Notes: generated by a model from the sequence alone, not told the origin. Numbered from the stretch's first letter, positions 1 through 6,554 are shown. The stretch: DNA of 7,989 nt from DTU078 sp002397345 (GCA_937875545.1 CALLYE010000109.1:1-7989), one strand, 5' to 3'. A program made the numbers and translations.

Positions 1-1
1 C

Positions 2-139
2 ATTGAGGAATGGAAAGAAGTTATGACCGTGTATGGTTATATTTCCCGGGAAATACCGGAGTTTGAAGAGCACCGCGCAGTTAAAAAAAGCGGTGCGAAT
101 ATAAATCACGCGGAAAAGGGGAGTGATGGCAATGACTAA
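2..139 (+). CDS. C-terminal end of a probable PadR-family transcriptional regulator (5' truncated by window edge)
   Basis: An open frame enters from the left edge and ends at TAA 137-139, giving 45 residues that begin IEEWKEVMTVYGYISREIPE. The visible part is a charged amphipathic helix with an EEWK motif. This resembles the C-terminal dimerisation helix of PadR regulators, followed by a poorly conserved charged tail. No DNA-binding domain is visible because it lies outside the window, so the family call leans on context: PadR genes commonly sit directly upstream of HAAS (DUF1700) and DUF4097 genes in Firmicutes, as here. The frame overlaps the next gene by 8 nt, which suggests translational coupling within one operon. 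If the call is right, the protein would be a cytoplasmic winged-helix repressor controlling this operon. That it is coding is fairly sure; the PadR identity is inference. Confidence 0.6.
   Translation: MEEWKEVMTVYGYISREIPEFEEHRAVKKSGANINHAEKGSDGND
116..123 (+). promoter_or_regulatory. Ribosome binding site that fixes the HAAS gene start
   Basis: AAGGGGAG lies 8 nt before ATG 132-134. The alternative starts in the same frame, GTG 123 and ATG 126, overlap or nearly touch this Shine-Dalgarno sequence, so ATG 132 is the likely true start. The site lies inside the last codons of the upstream gene. Confidence 0.7.
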
Positions 140-740
140 AATCGAATTCACGGGCGCGCTGGCAAAACAGCTTGCCGGTTTGCCGGGGCAAGAGATTGAC
201 AGGATCACCGCGTTTTACGCCGAAGCTGTCGACGACCGCATGGAAGAGGGAATGGGAGAAGAAGAAGCCGTCGCGGCGCTCGGCGATCCGGGTGAAGCCG
301 CGCGTCAGGCGATGATGGAACTTCCGCTGCCTACACTGATGAAAATGAAGGTTAAGGAGAGCCGCGACAGGACGGATAACAAAACGCTGTGGATCGTGCT
401 GGCGATTTTAGGCTTTCCGGTGTGGTTCCCGCTGCTCATAACGCTTGGCGGCGTGATTTTCGCCGTTTATGCAACCGTCTGGGCGGTTATAGTTTCCATC
501 GGCGCGGTCGTGCTGTCGCTCGCGATTGCCGGTGTCGCCGCGTTTATCGGATTTATACCGTATATGCTGACAGTGACGCCCGCGGCCGGACTTTTTATGC
601 TCGGAGTGGCGCTGGCGCTGATCGGATTAACGTTAATTTTAATAAAACCCGTGATACTCATATGCAAAGGGCTTGCAAGACTGACCGTTTACGCGCTGCG
701 CGCTGTCAAGCGCTTATTTATACCGGATAAGGGGATATAA
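132..740 (+). CDS. HAAS (DUF1700) domain membrane protein
   Basis: The protein has 202 residues from ATG 132, chosen because of the AAGGGGAG site 8 nt upstream and because HAAS proteins typically begin MTK.EF...L...L.GLP. Residues 1-65 form the soluble helical HAAS region: MTKIEFTGAL, then LAGLP, then DDRMEEGM and EEEAVAALGDP, the usual order of conserved blocks. Residues about 86-145 and 150-178 are strongly hydrophobic and probably make four or so membrane helices. The tail after 179 is basic (RAVKRLF), so it is probably cytoplasmic. HAAS domains are regarded as signalling modules that pair with PadR regulators; the molecular activity is not established. The gene overlaps the upstream regulator by 8 nt, and the DUF4097 gene begins 4 nt after its stop, so all three are almost certainly one transcription unit. 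The family call is confident; the role in sensing envelope state for the regulator is inference. Confidence 0.85.
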   Translation: MTKIEFTGALAKQLAGLPGQEIDRITAFYAEAVDDRMEEGMGEEEAVAALGDPGEAARQAMMELPLPTLMKMKVKESRDRTDNKTLWIVLAILGFPVWFPLLITLGGVIFAVYATVWAVIVSIGAVVLSLAIAGVAAFIGFIPYMLTVTPAAGLFMLGVALALIGLTLILIKPVILICKGLARLTVYALRAVKRLFIPDKGI

Positions 741-744
741 CACA

Positions 745-1668
745 ATGAAAACCAATAAAATTTACATTATTGCGGCGCTGCTCCTTCTGGTCGGCTTGGC
801 TATAGCCGCAGGAGCGTCCGCTTCGATCGGGTTCGATTGGAGCAAACTAAACTCGGAAAACTATATCGAGAAGGAATTTACCGCCGACGGTAAAGTATTA
901 AAACTTTTTATCGATGATTCCAATAATAAAATTACAGTCGAGACGATCGACAGCGACAGGCTTAAAATTGAATATGTCGAAAACGAACGGGGAAAGTACA
1001 TTGTAAAACAATCCGGAACGAATCTGACGATTACAAAAGAAAGCATAAAACCATTCGGCAGATTTTTTAATTTCGGATTCAATTTTAAATCTAACGAAAT
1101 GCGGATATATATCCCCGCCGATACTGCAATCGATTTAAATATCGAAACTTCAAACAGCGCTGTGGATGTTAATGGTGTAAAGTGCACCGATTTGAAATTG
1201 AAAACCTCAAACGGAAGCATAGATGTCTCAGACGTTTTTTCTGAGCGCGGCGCTGTATGCGATACTTCCAACGGCGCGATAAAAATCTCACGTGTCAACG
1301 CCGCGGGTACGCTGGACTGCGATTCGAGCAACGGCAGAATTGTACTGTCCGATGCGCGGGCGGAGACGATAATAGCCAAAACCTCCAACGCTTCGATAAA
1401 CCTATCAAACCTTACTGCGATCAATATTAAAGCCGACACCAGCAGTGGAAGCATTGATATAACCGGGCTTGAGATCGGGCGCGAGCTGCGGCTTGACACC
1501 TCCAATGCCGGAATTTCCGGCACGCTGCCCGGAAAAATTAGCGATTATAATATCACCAGCTTAACCTCAAATGGCTCGAACTCGCTGCCGGATAAACTGG
1601 ACGGCGGCGATAAGACGCTGATTATTAAAACCTCAAACGGCAGCATTCGGCTGGAATTTGAAAAATAA
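745..1668 (+). CDS. DUF4097 family exported repeat protein (putative adhesin-like beta-solenoid)
   Basis: The protein has 307 residues. The start ATG 745 has AAGGGG at 729-734, 10 nt upstream, and lies 4 nt after the HAAS stop. Residues 1-27 are a basic N-terminus plus a hydrophobic core ending in ASA (24-26), so they form a signal peptide or signal anchor; no lipobox cysteine is present. Residues 30-125 are mixed beta sequence. From residue 135 to 298 a T/S-S-N motif recurs nine times at 19-22 residue spacing (at 135, 154, 174, 194, 213, 232, 252, 274 and 296), often as TSNGSI followed by alternating hydrophobics, as expected for rungs of a beta-helix. This is the DUF4097 pattern. There is no sortase motif, so the protein is probably anchored by its N-terminus or released. 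Its partners are the PadR/HAAS genes upstream. By eye its base composition is more A-rich than the flanking genes, partly because of the N, K and S content. Its exact function is unknown; adhesin is only a family label. Confidence 0.85.
   Translation: MKTNKIYIIAALLLLVGLAIAAGASASIGFDWSKLNSENYIEKEFTADGKVLKLFIDDSNNKITVETIDSDRLKIEYVENERGKYIVKQSGTNLTITKESIKPFGRFFNFGFNFKSNEMRIYIPADTAIDLNIETSNSAVDVNGVKCTDLKLKTSNGSIDVSDVFSERGAVCDTSNGAIKISRVNAAGTLDCDSSNGRIVLSDARAETIIAKTSNASINLSNLTAINIKADTSSGSIDITGLEIGRELRLDTSNAGISGTLPGKISDYNITSLTSNGSNSLPDKLDGGDKTLIIKTSNGSIRLEFEK
1147..1638 (+). repeat. Nine in-frame TSN repeats encoding solenoid rungs
   Basis: The DUF4097 coding sequence contains nine units carrying T/S-S-N(S)-G/A/S, spaced 19, 20, 20, 19, 19, 20, 22 and 22 residues apart. 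At DNA level most copies have diverged, but AAAACCTCAAACGG occurs exactly at 1201-1214 and again at 1627-1640, with close relatives at 1381 (acctccaacg) and 1563 (aacctcaaatgg). This points to internal duplication within the gene. The repeats probably stack as rungs of a right-handed beta-helix; that structural reading is inference. Confidence 0.8.
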
Positions 1669-1675
1669 CAAATAC

Positions 1676-1696
1676 GGGCGGGGGAGAACCCCGCCC
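1676..1696 (-). terminator. GC-rich hairpin terminator between convergent genes
   Basis: A perfect 8-bp stem GGGCGGGG (1676-1683) / CCCCGCCC (1689-1696) encloses a 5-nt loop. Read on the - strand it lies 10 nt after the phosphatase stop and is followed by a T-rich run (GTATTTGTTATTTTT, 1675-1661), so it is a good intrinsic terminator for that gene. Read on the + strand the stem lies 8 nt after the DUF4097 stop but is followed by ATGCGCATCTT, which is poor in T, so termination of the left operon there would be weaker. Confidence 0.8.
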
Positions 1697-1705
1697 ATGC
1701 GCATC

Positions 1706-2416
1706 TTAACCCCTGTATGTCAGCCCGATAGGAGCGAGGTGGGAGGTATCGCCGACCATGAAGATTTTTGTCTGCGCACTGCGCGGACTGATATTCGTGA
1801 ACAAGACGGTCGATACCGAGGTTGGCATCATGCGGAAAAACTGCCATGCATGAGGCGGTGTTATACCCGCAAAATGCGATAATAGCAGCATCCCAAGCCC
1901 CATATGACAGAAGATCGCTATATTCGCGTCGGTATCGCAGCCCTCCGCTATATCATAGGTTATGCCCCTCCGTATATAACCGTTTTCCGCGATCAGCTTG
2001 TCAAGCTCCGCTATAACGTGGTCGCAGTGCCTTCCGATAGCGTCGTTCTTATACATGCCATGCTCGCGCCAGCGAACCGGGTCGCACAGCTCGCGCTCGA
2101 ACATTGCGAAATATCGCGGGTCTACATCCCACGGGCAGCTCCGGCGGTCGGAGTCGGCAATTCCATATGTTTTATACGGTAGCGTGATGCCATACGGAAA
2201 TTCGCGCAGCCAGTCGCGCGTATCACAGTTTAAACCTGACGATTCCAAAAACGGAGCCGCCGTCGCCTGCGCCCGTCCCAGCGGCGAGCAGTATACACGC
2301 GTGATGCCCTCGCGCAGGAGCCTGTCGCGCAGCAGCACCGCCTCGCGGCGTCCGCGCTCGGTCAGTGAGTCGATGGAATAATCGGGGTCGCCGTGGCGAA
2401 TGATAAAGAGTTTCAT
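1706..2416 (-). CDS. Histidine phosphatase superfamily (phosphoglycerate-mutase-like) protein
   Basis: The protein has 236 residues and starts MKLFIIRHGD. The RHG motif (7-9) gives the phosphorylated catalytic His8 and the phosphate-binding Arg7. YCSPLGRAQATA (42-53) supplies the conserved second arginine (R48). E72 in REFPYG is a candidate proton donor. The second active-site histidine is H171 in IFCHMGLG. The C-terminus carries GDTSHL (222-227), seen in many clostridial members. All core catalytic residues are present, so a phosphatase or mutase is expected in the cytoplasm. The middle region (80-150, including CPWD and WREHG) is longer than in minimal CobC/GpmB-like enzymes and may form a substrate cap, so no substrate is assigned. 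AAAGGA at 2425-2430 lies 8 nt before the start codon. The gene is transcribed divergently from addA from its own promoter and ends in a hairpin terminator. Confidence 0.9.
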   Translation of the reverse strand: MKLFIIRHGDPDYSIDSLTERGRREAVLLRDRLLREGITRVYCSPLGRAQATAAPFLESSGLNCDTRDWLREFPYGITLPYKTYGIADSDRRSCPWDVDPRYFAMFERELCDPVRWREHGMYKNDAIGRHCDHVIAELDKLIAENGYIRRGITYDIAEGCDTDANIAIFCHMGLGMLLLSHFAGITPPHAWQFFRMMPTSVSTVLFTNISPRSAQTKIFMVGDTSHLAPIGLTYRG

Positions 2417-2439
2417 TTACTATATCCTTTTATGTATTT

Positions 2440-2493
2440 AAAAAGGACGGGGACGCGCCGGGGTGGAAAACCACCGCCATACCCCGCCTTTTT
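2440..2493 (-). terminator. Terminator-like hairpin in the phosphatase 5' leader (possible attenuator or repeat element)
   Basis: The outer arms AAAAAGG-A-CGGGG (2440-2452) and CCCCGCCTTTTT (2482-2493) pair over 12 bp with one bulged A at 2447. Inside is a second stem GGTGG (2462-2466) / CCACC (2471-2475) with an AAAA loop. On the - strand the structure ends in CCTTTTTAAAT, as an intrinsic terminator would, yet it sits between the phosphatase promoter (2524-2552) and its Shine-Dalgarno (2425-2430). It also ends in T-runs on the + strand, so it could act in both directions. It may be an attenuator, an insulator between the divergent units, or a small dispersed inverted repeat; the sequence alone does not decide. 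Confidence 0.55.
2445..2458. repeat. Copy 1 of a short G-rich intergenic repeat
   Basis: GGACGGGGACGCGC here matches GGACGGGGTACGCGC at 7834-7848 except for one inserted T. Both copies are non-coding. This copy forms part of the left arm and inner loop of the leader hairpin. Confidence 0.4.
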
Positions 2494-2523
2494 GTATATT
2501 TTTTATTGCGGCATTTAAGAGGT

Positions 2524-2552
2524 ATTATATCATTACATGCCCATACCGTCAA
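2524..2552 (-). promoter_or_regulatory. Sigma-A promoter of the phosphatase gene
   Basis: On the - strand, -35 TTGACG (2547-2552) and -10 TATAAT (2524-2529) are separated by 17 nt. TGA directly before the -10 gives an extended -10 (TGn). Transcription should start near 2517, giving a leader of about 100 nt that contains the hairpin at 2440-2493. Its -35 lies back to back with that of addA. Confidence 0.8.
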
Positions 2553-2563
2553 CACATGTTGAC
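2548..2563. promoter_or_regulatory. Perfect palindrome joining the two divergent -35 boxes (operator candidate)
   Basis: GTCAACA-CA-TGTTGAC is a perfect 7-bp inverted repeat with a 2-nt centre. It overlaps the -35 hexamer of both promoters, so a dimeric regulator bound here would block both. Five of seven bases per arm follow from the two -35 boxes themselves, so part of the symmetry is expected. The inner AACACATGTT fits AAC-RNRY-GTT, the core of the Gram-positive LexA (SOS) box, but the flanking bases are C...G instead of G...C. A LexA role is therefore only a suggestion. Confidence 0.45.
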
Positions 2564-2587
2564 AAATATACGGCAGAAAGGTATAAT
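2559..2587 (+). promoter_or_regulatory. Consensus sigma-A promoter of addA
   Basis: TTGACA (2559-2564) and TATAAT (2582-2587) are both perfect consensus and separated by exactly 17 nt. Transcription should start near 2594-2595, leaving a leader of about 96 nt before the addA start at 2691. Such a strong core promoter on a repair gene suggests that something normally limits it, for example the overlapping palindrome or the leader structure. Confidence 0.85.
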
Positions 2588-2612
2588 TATAAACATATAA
2601 AATAACCCAAAG

Positions 2613-2650
2613 GCGCGGGGGTGCGGCGGGGAGAGCATATCTTCCCGCGC
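2613..2650 (+). other. Strong hairpin in the addA 5' leader
   Basis: GCGGGGAGA (2626-2634) pairs with TCTTCCCGC (2640-2648) over 9 bp (one G-U) with a 5-nt loop. An alternative outer pairing is GCGCGGG (2613-2619) with CCCGCGC (2644-2650), which competes for the same right arm. The structure lies 30-40 nt upstream of the ribosome site (GGGGAGGAGG, 2677-2686) and does not cover it. It matches no riboswitch class I recognise, and no T-run follows, so it is not a terminator. It may stabilise the mRNA 5' end or switch between two folds. Confidence 0.45.
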
Positions 2651-2690
2651 GTATCTCCGTTCCTTCTGTCAAACAAGGGGAGGAGGTTTT

Positions 2691-5600
2691 ATGGCAGAGC
2701 GCATATGGACACCGGAGCAGCTTGAAGCGATTACCTGTCAAGCAGACGATATTCTCGTTTCGGCCGGCGCGGGTTCGGGTAAAACCGCCGTACTCACCGA
2801 ACGCATCATCCGCCGCCTGTCCTCGACGAAATCGTCCGCGAATAATTCTTCGGACGAGCCCGCCGACATCACGCGGATGCTCATCGTCACCTTCACAAAC
2901 GCCGCCACCACCGAGCTGCGCGAACGCGTAGGGCTTGCCCTGCGCGAAAAAATTGCCGCCGATCCGGGCAACCGGCGGCTGCGCCGGCAATTATTATTGC
3001 TTCCGTCAGCCAAAATCGATACTATATCGTCGTTTTGCTATAATATCGTGCGCTCCAACCTGAGCGCGCTCGGCTTGCCCGCCGGACTGCGCGTCTGCGA
3101 CGAAACCGAATCGGCGCTGCTCGCCGCCGAGGTGATGGATCAGGTTATCGACGGCTTTTATGACGGGGGACAAGACGCAGCTCCTTCTAACGCAGCCGAA
3201 TTCGCGTTGTTTTGCGACGCTTTCGTGTCTGACCGCGACGACAAGCTGGCGGAACTGTTTTTGGAGCTATACCGTAAGGTTATAGGTTATAAGGACGGCG
3301 TCGGTCTGCTCGGCGCGAACGCGGACGCGCTCGCACAGTCAGCCGAAGGCGTCAATGATTTTATGACCACGCCGTGGGGCGAATCGATCGCGCTCGAGCT
3401 GCGCTCGCGGCTCGATTATTTTATTCCCGTATTAGAGCGCGCGCTGGATTATTTCGATGGCGAATCCGTGCTTATTAAAGCTTATCAGACGCAGTTTGCG
3501 TACGATCTCGAATTCGCGCGCGGACTGCGAGCGCTGCTCAGCGGAGAGCGGCATTATACGGCGCTGCGTGAGTATTTAATCGGCTATAAACCAGCCCGAC
3601 TCGGCTCGGTACGCAATCTCGAGCCGACCGCCGAGCTTGATTTTTATAAAAAATGCCGCGGCGAGTTTGCTTTGAGCAGCGGATTTATTAAAACAGCGTA
3701 TAAAAATTATTTTTCTATTGACGAACCCTTGCTGCGTTCTGTGTTAAGCCAATGCGCCGGACAATGCCGTAACTTTTTCGCGGTGCTGTCGGCGTTCGAC
3801 GAAAAGTTCAGCGCGGAAAAACGCCGGCGCGCCGTCGCCGATTACGGCGATCTGGAGCGTTTCGCGTATAAATTACTATACGACGCCGATGGCAGCATTT
3901 CCGAGCTGGCAAGATCCGCCGCCGCCGATTATGACGAGATCTATATCGACGAATATCAGGACGTCAACGAGTTGCAGGACCTGATTTTTACTGCGCTGAC
4001 AAAAGCGGCCCCGCTTTCCGACGATAAAAATAACATCGCCCGCAAACGGTTCATGGTCGGCGACGTGAAACAGAGCATTTACGGTTTTCGGGGCGCTGCT
4101 CCGTCGCTTTTCGCCGGTTATCGCGGCGACCCGGCGATAAAAACGCTGTTCCTGCGCTCGAATTTCCGCTGCGACGGCAATATTATCGGCTTTGTAAACC
4201 GCGTGTCGGGGCATATGTTCGCCGGCTCGGGCGGTGAAGTCGAATATTGTAATGACGATAATTTATTAAAAGGCAAGAGTGCCGACGGTTCGGGTGAAAA
4301 GGTAAAAATCATGCTGTTCAACTCGAAAAACGTGATCGAACAGATCGAACCAGAGGAAGAACAATCCGAACCCGCGGAACCCGAAAATGATGAGGTTACC
4401 CCCGGAACTGACGGCGATTCTGTCAGCGAAAAATACGGCGAGCCGGAATTTGTCGCGGATGAGATCGCGCGTCTGATCGCGTCGGGCAGGTATAAACCCA
4501 ACGATATTGCAATCCTGCTGCGCAATGCCAGCGGACGCGCCGAGGTATATGAAGCGGCGCTGCGCAGCCGCTCAATCGGGGCGGACGGCGGGGCTCCCGA
4601 CTTTTTCGCGCAGCCCGAGGTGCTGCTCATGCTCTCCATGTTCGGCTGCGTGAACAACCCTGCCCGCGACATCCCGCTCGCCGCTGTGCTTCGCAGTCCG
4701 CTGTACGGGTTCACCTTCGACGATCTGATCCGCGTCCGCAGGTTCGTTCCGCAGACCGCGCCGGATCCGGACGGCTTGCCGTTTTATCTGGGCGATGCGG
4801 AAACCGAAGACAAAACCGCATTCCCCGCCGCCGGCAGCGCTATCGAAAACGCCGACACCGCCGAACGGCGCATATATAAAACTTATTCGTTTTATGACGC
4901 GCTAAAGCTTTACACCGAACACACCGGATTCGAGAAGGGTAAGCGCTTTCTTGAAAAGCTAAACATTTACCGCGAATACGCAAAAAACAATCCCGCCGAC
5001 CGCGTGGTGCGATATATATATCGCGACACCGCCATTATGGCTGTCGTCGCGGGCGGCGGTGGCACAAAAAACGAGATCGCCGCGAAGAAGCGCAACCTGA
5101 CCCGATTATACGATTTGGCGCGCACCTTTGAAAACGGGCAGTTTCGCGGACTGAACAACTTTCTTGATTTTATAGAAGGGCTTGCGGGTGAGGGCAGGAC
5201 AGAATCTGCCGCTTCGGGCGGCGATGCCGGCAGAGTGCGCATCATAAGCATCCACAAATCAAAAGGGCTGGAATTCCCTGTGTGTTTTATTTGCGACTGC
5301 GCGCGGAAATTCAACGACAGCGACAGCACGCGTTTGATTTTATTCGACCCATTACTCGGCGCGGCGGCAAAACTGGGCGATAAGTCGGGGTTTGGGCGCA
5401 TAAACACCCCTGTGCGTACAGCCGCGGCGCTGCGTATCACGCGGAGAGGGCGGTATGAGGAGATGCGCTCGCTCTATGTGGCAATGACGCGCGCGCGAGA
5501 GCGCCTTTACATAACCGCGACGCTCCTCGACCCCGCCGAGCTGCTCGATAAAACCGCGCTGACCGCGGAGGTGCTGCCATCCGAAGCGCGCGGCGCGGAC

Positions 5601-6554
5601 GCGGTTGCAAAAAATAATTATATAAGCTGGATAACAGACGCGCTTTCGGGCAAAAGTGACAACAGCGCCGAGATCGAAATTTTTAGCGGTACGGTTTCGG
5701 ACGCGAGTCTGTCATCCTCCGCGGATGACCTCGGAAACGAAGCGCTCCATGACGTGCCTATCCCCGACGAAAGCGAGGTTGCGCGCTATAAAAGCTTATT
5801 CGAGCCGCGTCTGGCGTTTAAATATCGCTGGAAACCGTTTGTGGGACTGCCCGCGAAGCTCTCAGTCTCGAATTTATACCCGTCGATACTCGACGAAAAC
5901 GGTGACGAAGACGCGTTTGACCTCACAGCCACGCTCGCGGAGGGCGATAAGCCGGAAACGCAAAAATACGGCCCGCCGCGCTTCCTTTCACCCGATAAAG
6001 ACGACGTCACCGCCGCCGAACGCGGTACCGCAACGCATATTTTTATGCAGTTCTGCGATTTCGCGCGCGTCGAAGCGGGCGGCATACGGGAAGAATCGGC
6101 GCGGCTTATAACCGGCGAATTTATGACCGCCGCGCACGCCAAACTGGTTGACGTAAAAGCTGTCGAGCGATTTTTTGACAGCGATTTGTACGCCGACATG
6201 CGTTCCGCGCGAAAACTGTTCCGCGAGGTGCGCTTCAACGTGCGGCTGCCCGCGTCGGAGTTCACACAAAACGACGAGCTGCGCGAGCTGTTCGAGAGCG
6301 AACCTGTGCTTGTTCAAGGCGTGGTCGACTGTTATTATGAATCATCCGACGGCAAACTGCGGCTCGTCGATTATAAAACAGATTTTATTCCGCACGAGCT
6401 GCGTTCCGTACCCGGCAAAGCCGAGGAGCTGCTTATTTCGCGCCACTCCCGCCAGCTCGGTTATTACGCGCAGGCGATAGCGATAATCGCCGCCCGGCCG
6501 GTCGAAAGCAGCGCGATTTATTCGTTCGCGCTGGGCAAGGCGATATATTTATAA
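2691..6554 (+). CDS. addA: AddA: helicase-exonuclease subunit of the AddAB recombination complex
   Basis: The protein has 1287 residues, close to the roughly 1230 of Bacillus AddA. AGGAGG at 2681-2686 supports ATG 2691. It has an SF1 UvrD/Rep helicase with all motifs: Q-motif TPEQ (7-10), Walker A AGAGSGKT (25-32), Ia VTFTNAAT (66-73), II YIDEYQD (418-424), III GDVKQSIYGFRG (457-468), IV LRSNFR (488-493), V IISIHKSKGLEFP (851-863) and VI YVAMTRARERLYIT (929-942). A RecB-type nuclease forms the C-terminus: H1116 in GTATH, D1213 in GVVD, D1227 and K1229 in DYKTD, and Q1255 with Y1258/Y1259 in RQLGYYAQ. In the family, AddAB unwinds and resects double-strand breaks to load RecA, with AddB as the Chi-recognising partner. 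A Glu-rich segment at about 552-580 is a probable disordered linker. addB, usually directly upstream, is absent here: addA leads its own unit behind a consensus promoter, so AddB must be encoded elsewhere or missing. Confidence 0.95.
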   Translation: MAERIWTPEQLEAITCQADDILVSAGAGSGKTAVLTERIIRRLSSTKSSANNSSDEPADITRMLIVTFTNAATTELRERVGLALREKIAADPGNRRLRRQLLLLPSAKIDTISSFCYNIVRSNLSALGLPAGLRVCDETESALLAAEVMDQVIDGFYDGGQDAAPSNAAEFALFCDAFVSDRDDKLAELFLELYRKVIGYKDGVGLLGANADALAQSAEGVNDFMTTPWGESIALELRSRLDYFIPVLERALDYFDGESVLIKAYQTQFAYDLEFARGLRALLSGERHYTALREYLIGYKPARLGSVRNLEPTAELDFYKKCRGEFALSSGFIKTAYKNYFSIDEPLLRSVLSQCAGQCRNFFAVLSAFDEKFSAEKRRRAVADYGDLERFAYKLLYDADGSISELARSAAADYDEIYIDEYQDVNELQDLIFTALTKAAPLSDDKNNIARKRFMVGDVKQSIYGFRGAAPSLFAGYRGDPAIKTLFLRSNFRCDGNIIGFVNRVSGHMFAGSGGEVEYCNDDNLLKGKSADGSGEKVKIMLFNSKNVIEQIEPEEEQSEPAEPENDEVTPGTDGDSVSEKYGEPEFVADEIARLIASGRYKPNDIAILLRNASGRAEVYEAALRSRSIGADGGAPDFFAQPEVLLMLSMFGCVNNPARDIPLAAVLRSPLYGFTFDDLIRVRRFVPQTAPDPDGLPFYLGDAETEDKTAFPAAGSAIENADTAERRIYKTYSFYDALKLYTEHTGFEKGKRFLEKLNIYREYAKNNPADRVVRYIYRDTAIMAVVAGGGGTKNEIAAKKRNLTRLYDLARTFENGQFRGLNNFLDFIEGLAGEGRTESAASGGDAGRVRIISIHKSKGLEFPVCFICDCARKFNDSDSTRLILFDPLLGAAAKLGDKSGFGRINTPVRTAAALRITRRGRYEEMRSLYVAMTRARERLYITATLLDPAELLDKTALTAEVLPSEARGADAVAKNNYISWITDALSGKSDNSAEIEIFSGTVSDASLSSSADDLGNEALHDVPIPDESEVARYKSLFEPRLAFKYRWKPFVGLPAKLSVSNLYPSILDENGDEDAFDLTATLAEGDKPETQKYGPPRFLSPDKDDVTAAERGTATHIFMQFCDFARVEAGGIREESARLITGEFMTAAHAKLVDVKAVERFFDSDLYADMRSARKLFREVRFNVRLPASEFTQNDELRELFESEPVLVQGVVDCYYESSDGKLRLVDYKTDFIPHELRSVPGKAEELLISRHSRQLGYYAQAIAIIAARPVESSAIYSFALGKAIYL

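Noticed and set aside
389..730. Arginine-rich + strand open frame inside the HAAS gene
   Set aside because: It is an out-of-frame shadow of the membrane region; the real frame has clear HAAS motifs and spacing to its neighbours.
861..1523. Open frame of 220 codons antisense to the DUF4097 gene
   Set aside because: Its serine/leucine-rich composition mirrors the TSN repeats of the real gene, and it has no ribosome site or domain of its own.
2430..2990. Open frame of 186 codons on the - strand spanning the divergent promoter region and the addA start
   Set aside because: It runs antisense through the first 300 bases of addA and through both promoters, has no recognisable domain, and would overlap a strongly supported gene. 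It is a by-product of GC-rich sequence on the other strand.
4341..4430. Glu-rich stretch in AddA as a possible foreign insertion
   Set aside because: The position between motif IV and the later conserved blocks is a poorly conserved, often acidic linker in AddA proteins. The frame is intact and base use does not change sharply.
4118..4714. Antisense open frames inside addA (also 3876-4214, 4967-5440 and 5786-6265)
   Set aside because: All lie within the AddA reading frame, whose motifs are continuous on both sides. The protein sequences are low-complexity and unlike any family I know.
2691..6554. Stand-alone helicase-nuclease of an anti-phage system
   Set aside because: A UvrD-type helicase fused to a RecB nuclease can occur in defence loci, but the length, motif order and C-terminal nuclease match AddA, and no defence partners or mobile elements lie nearby.
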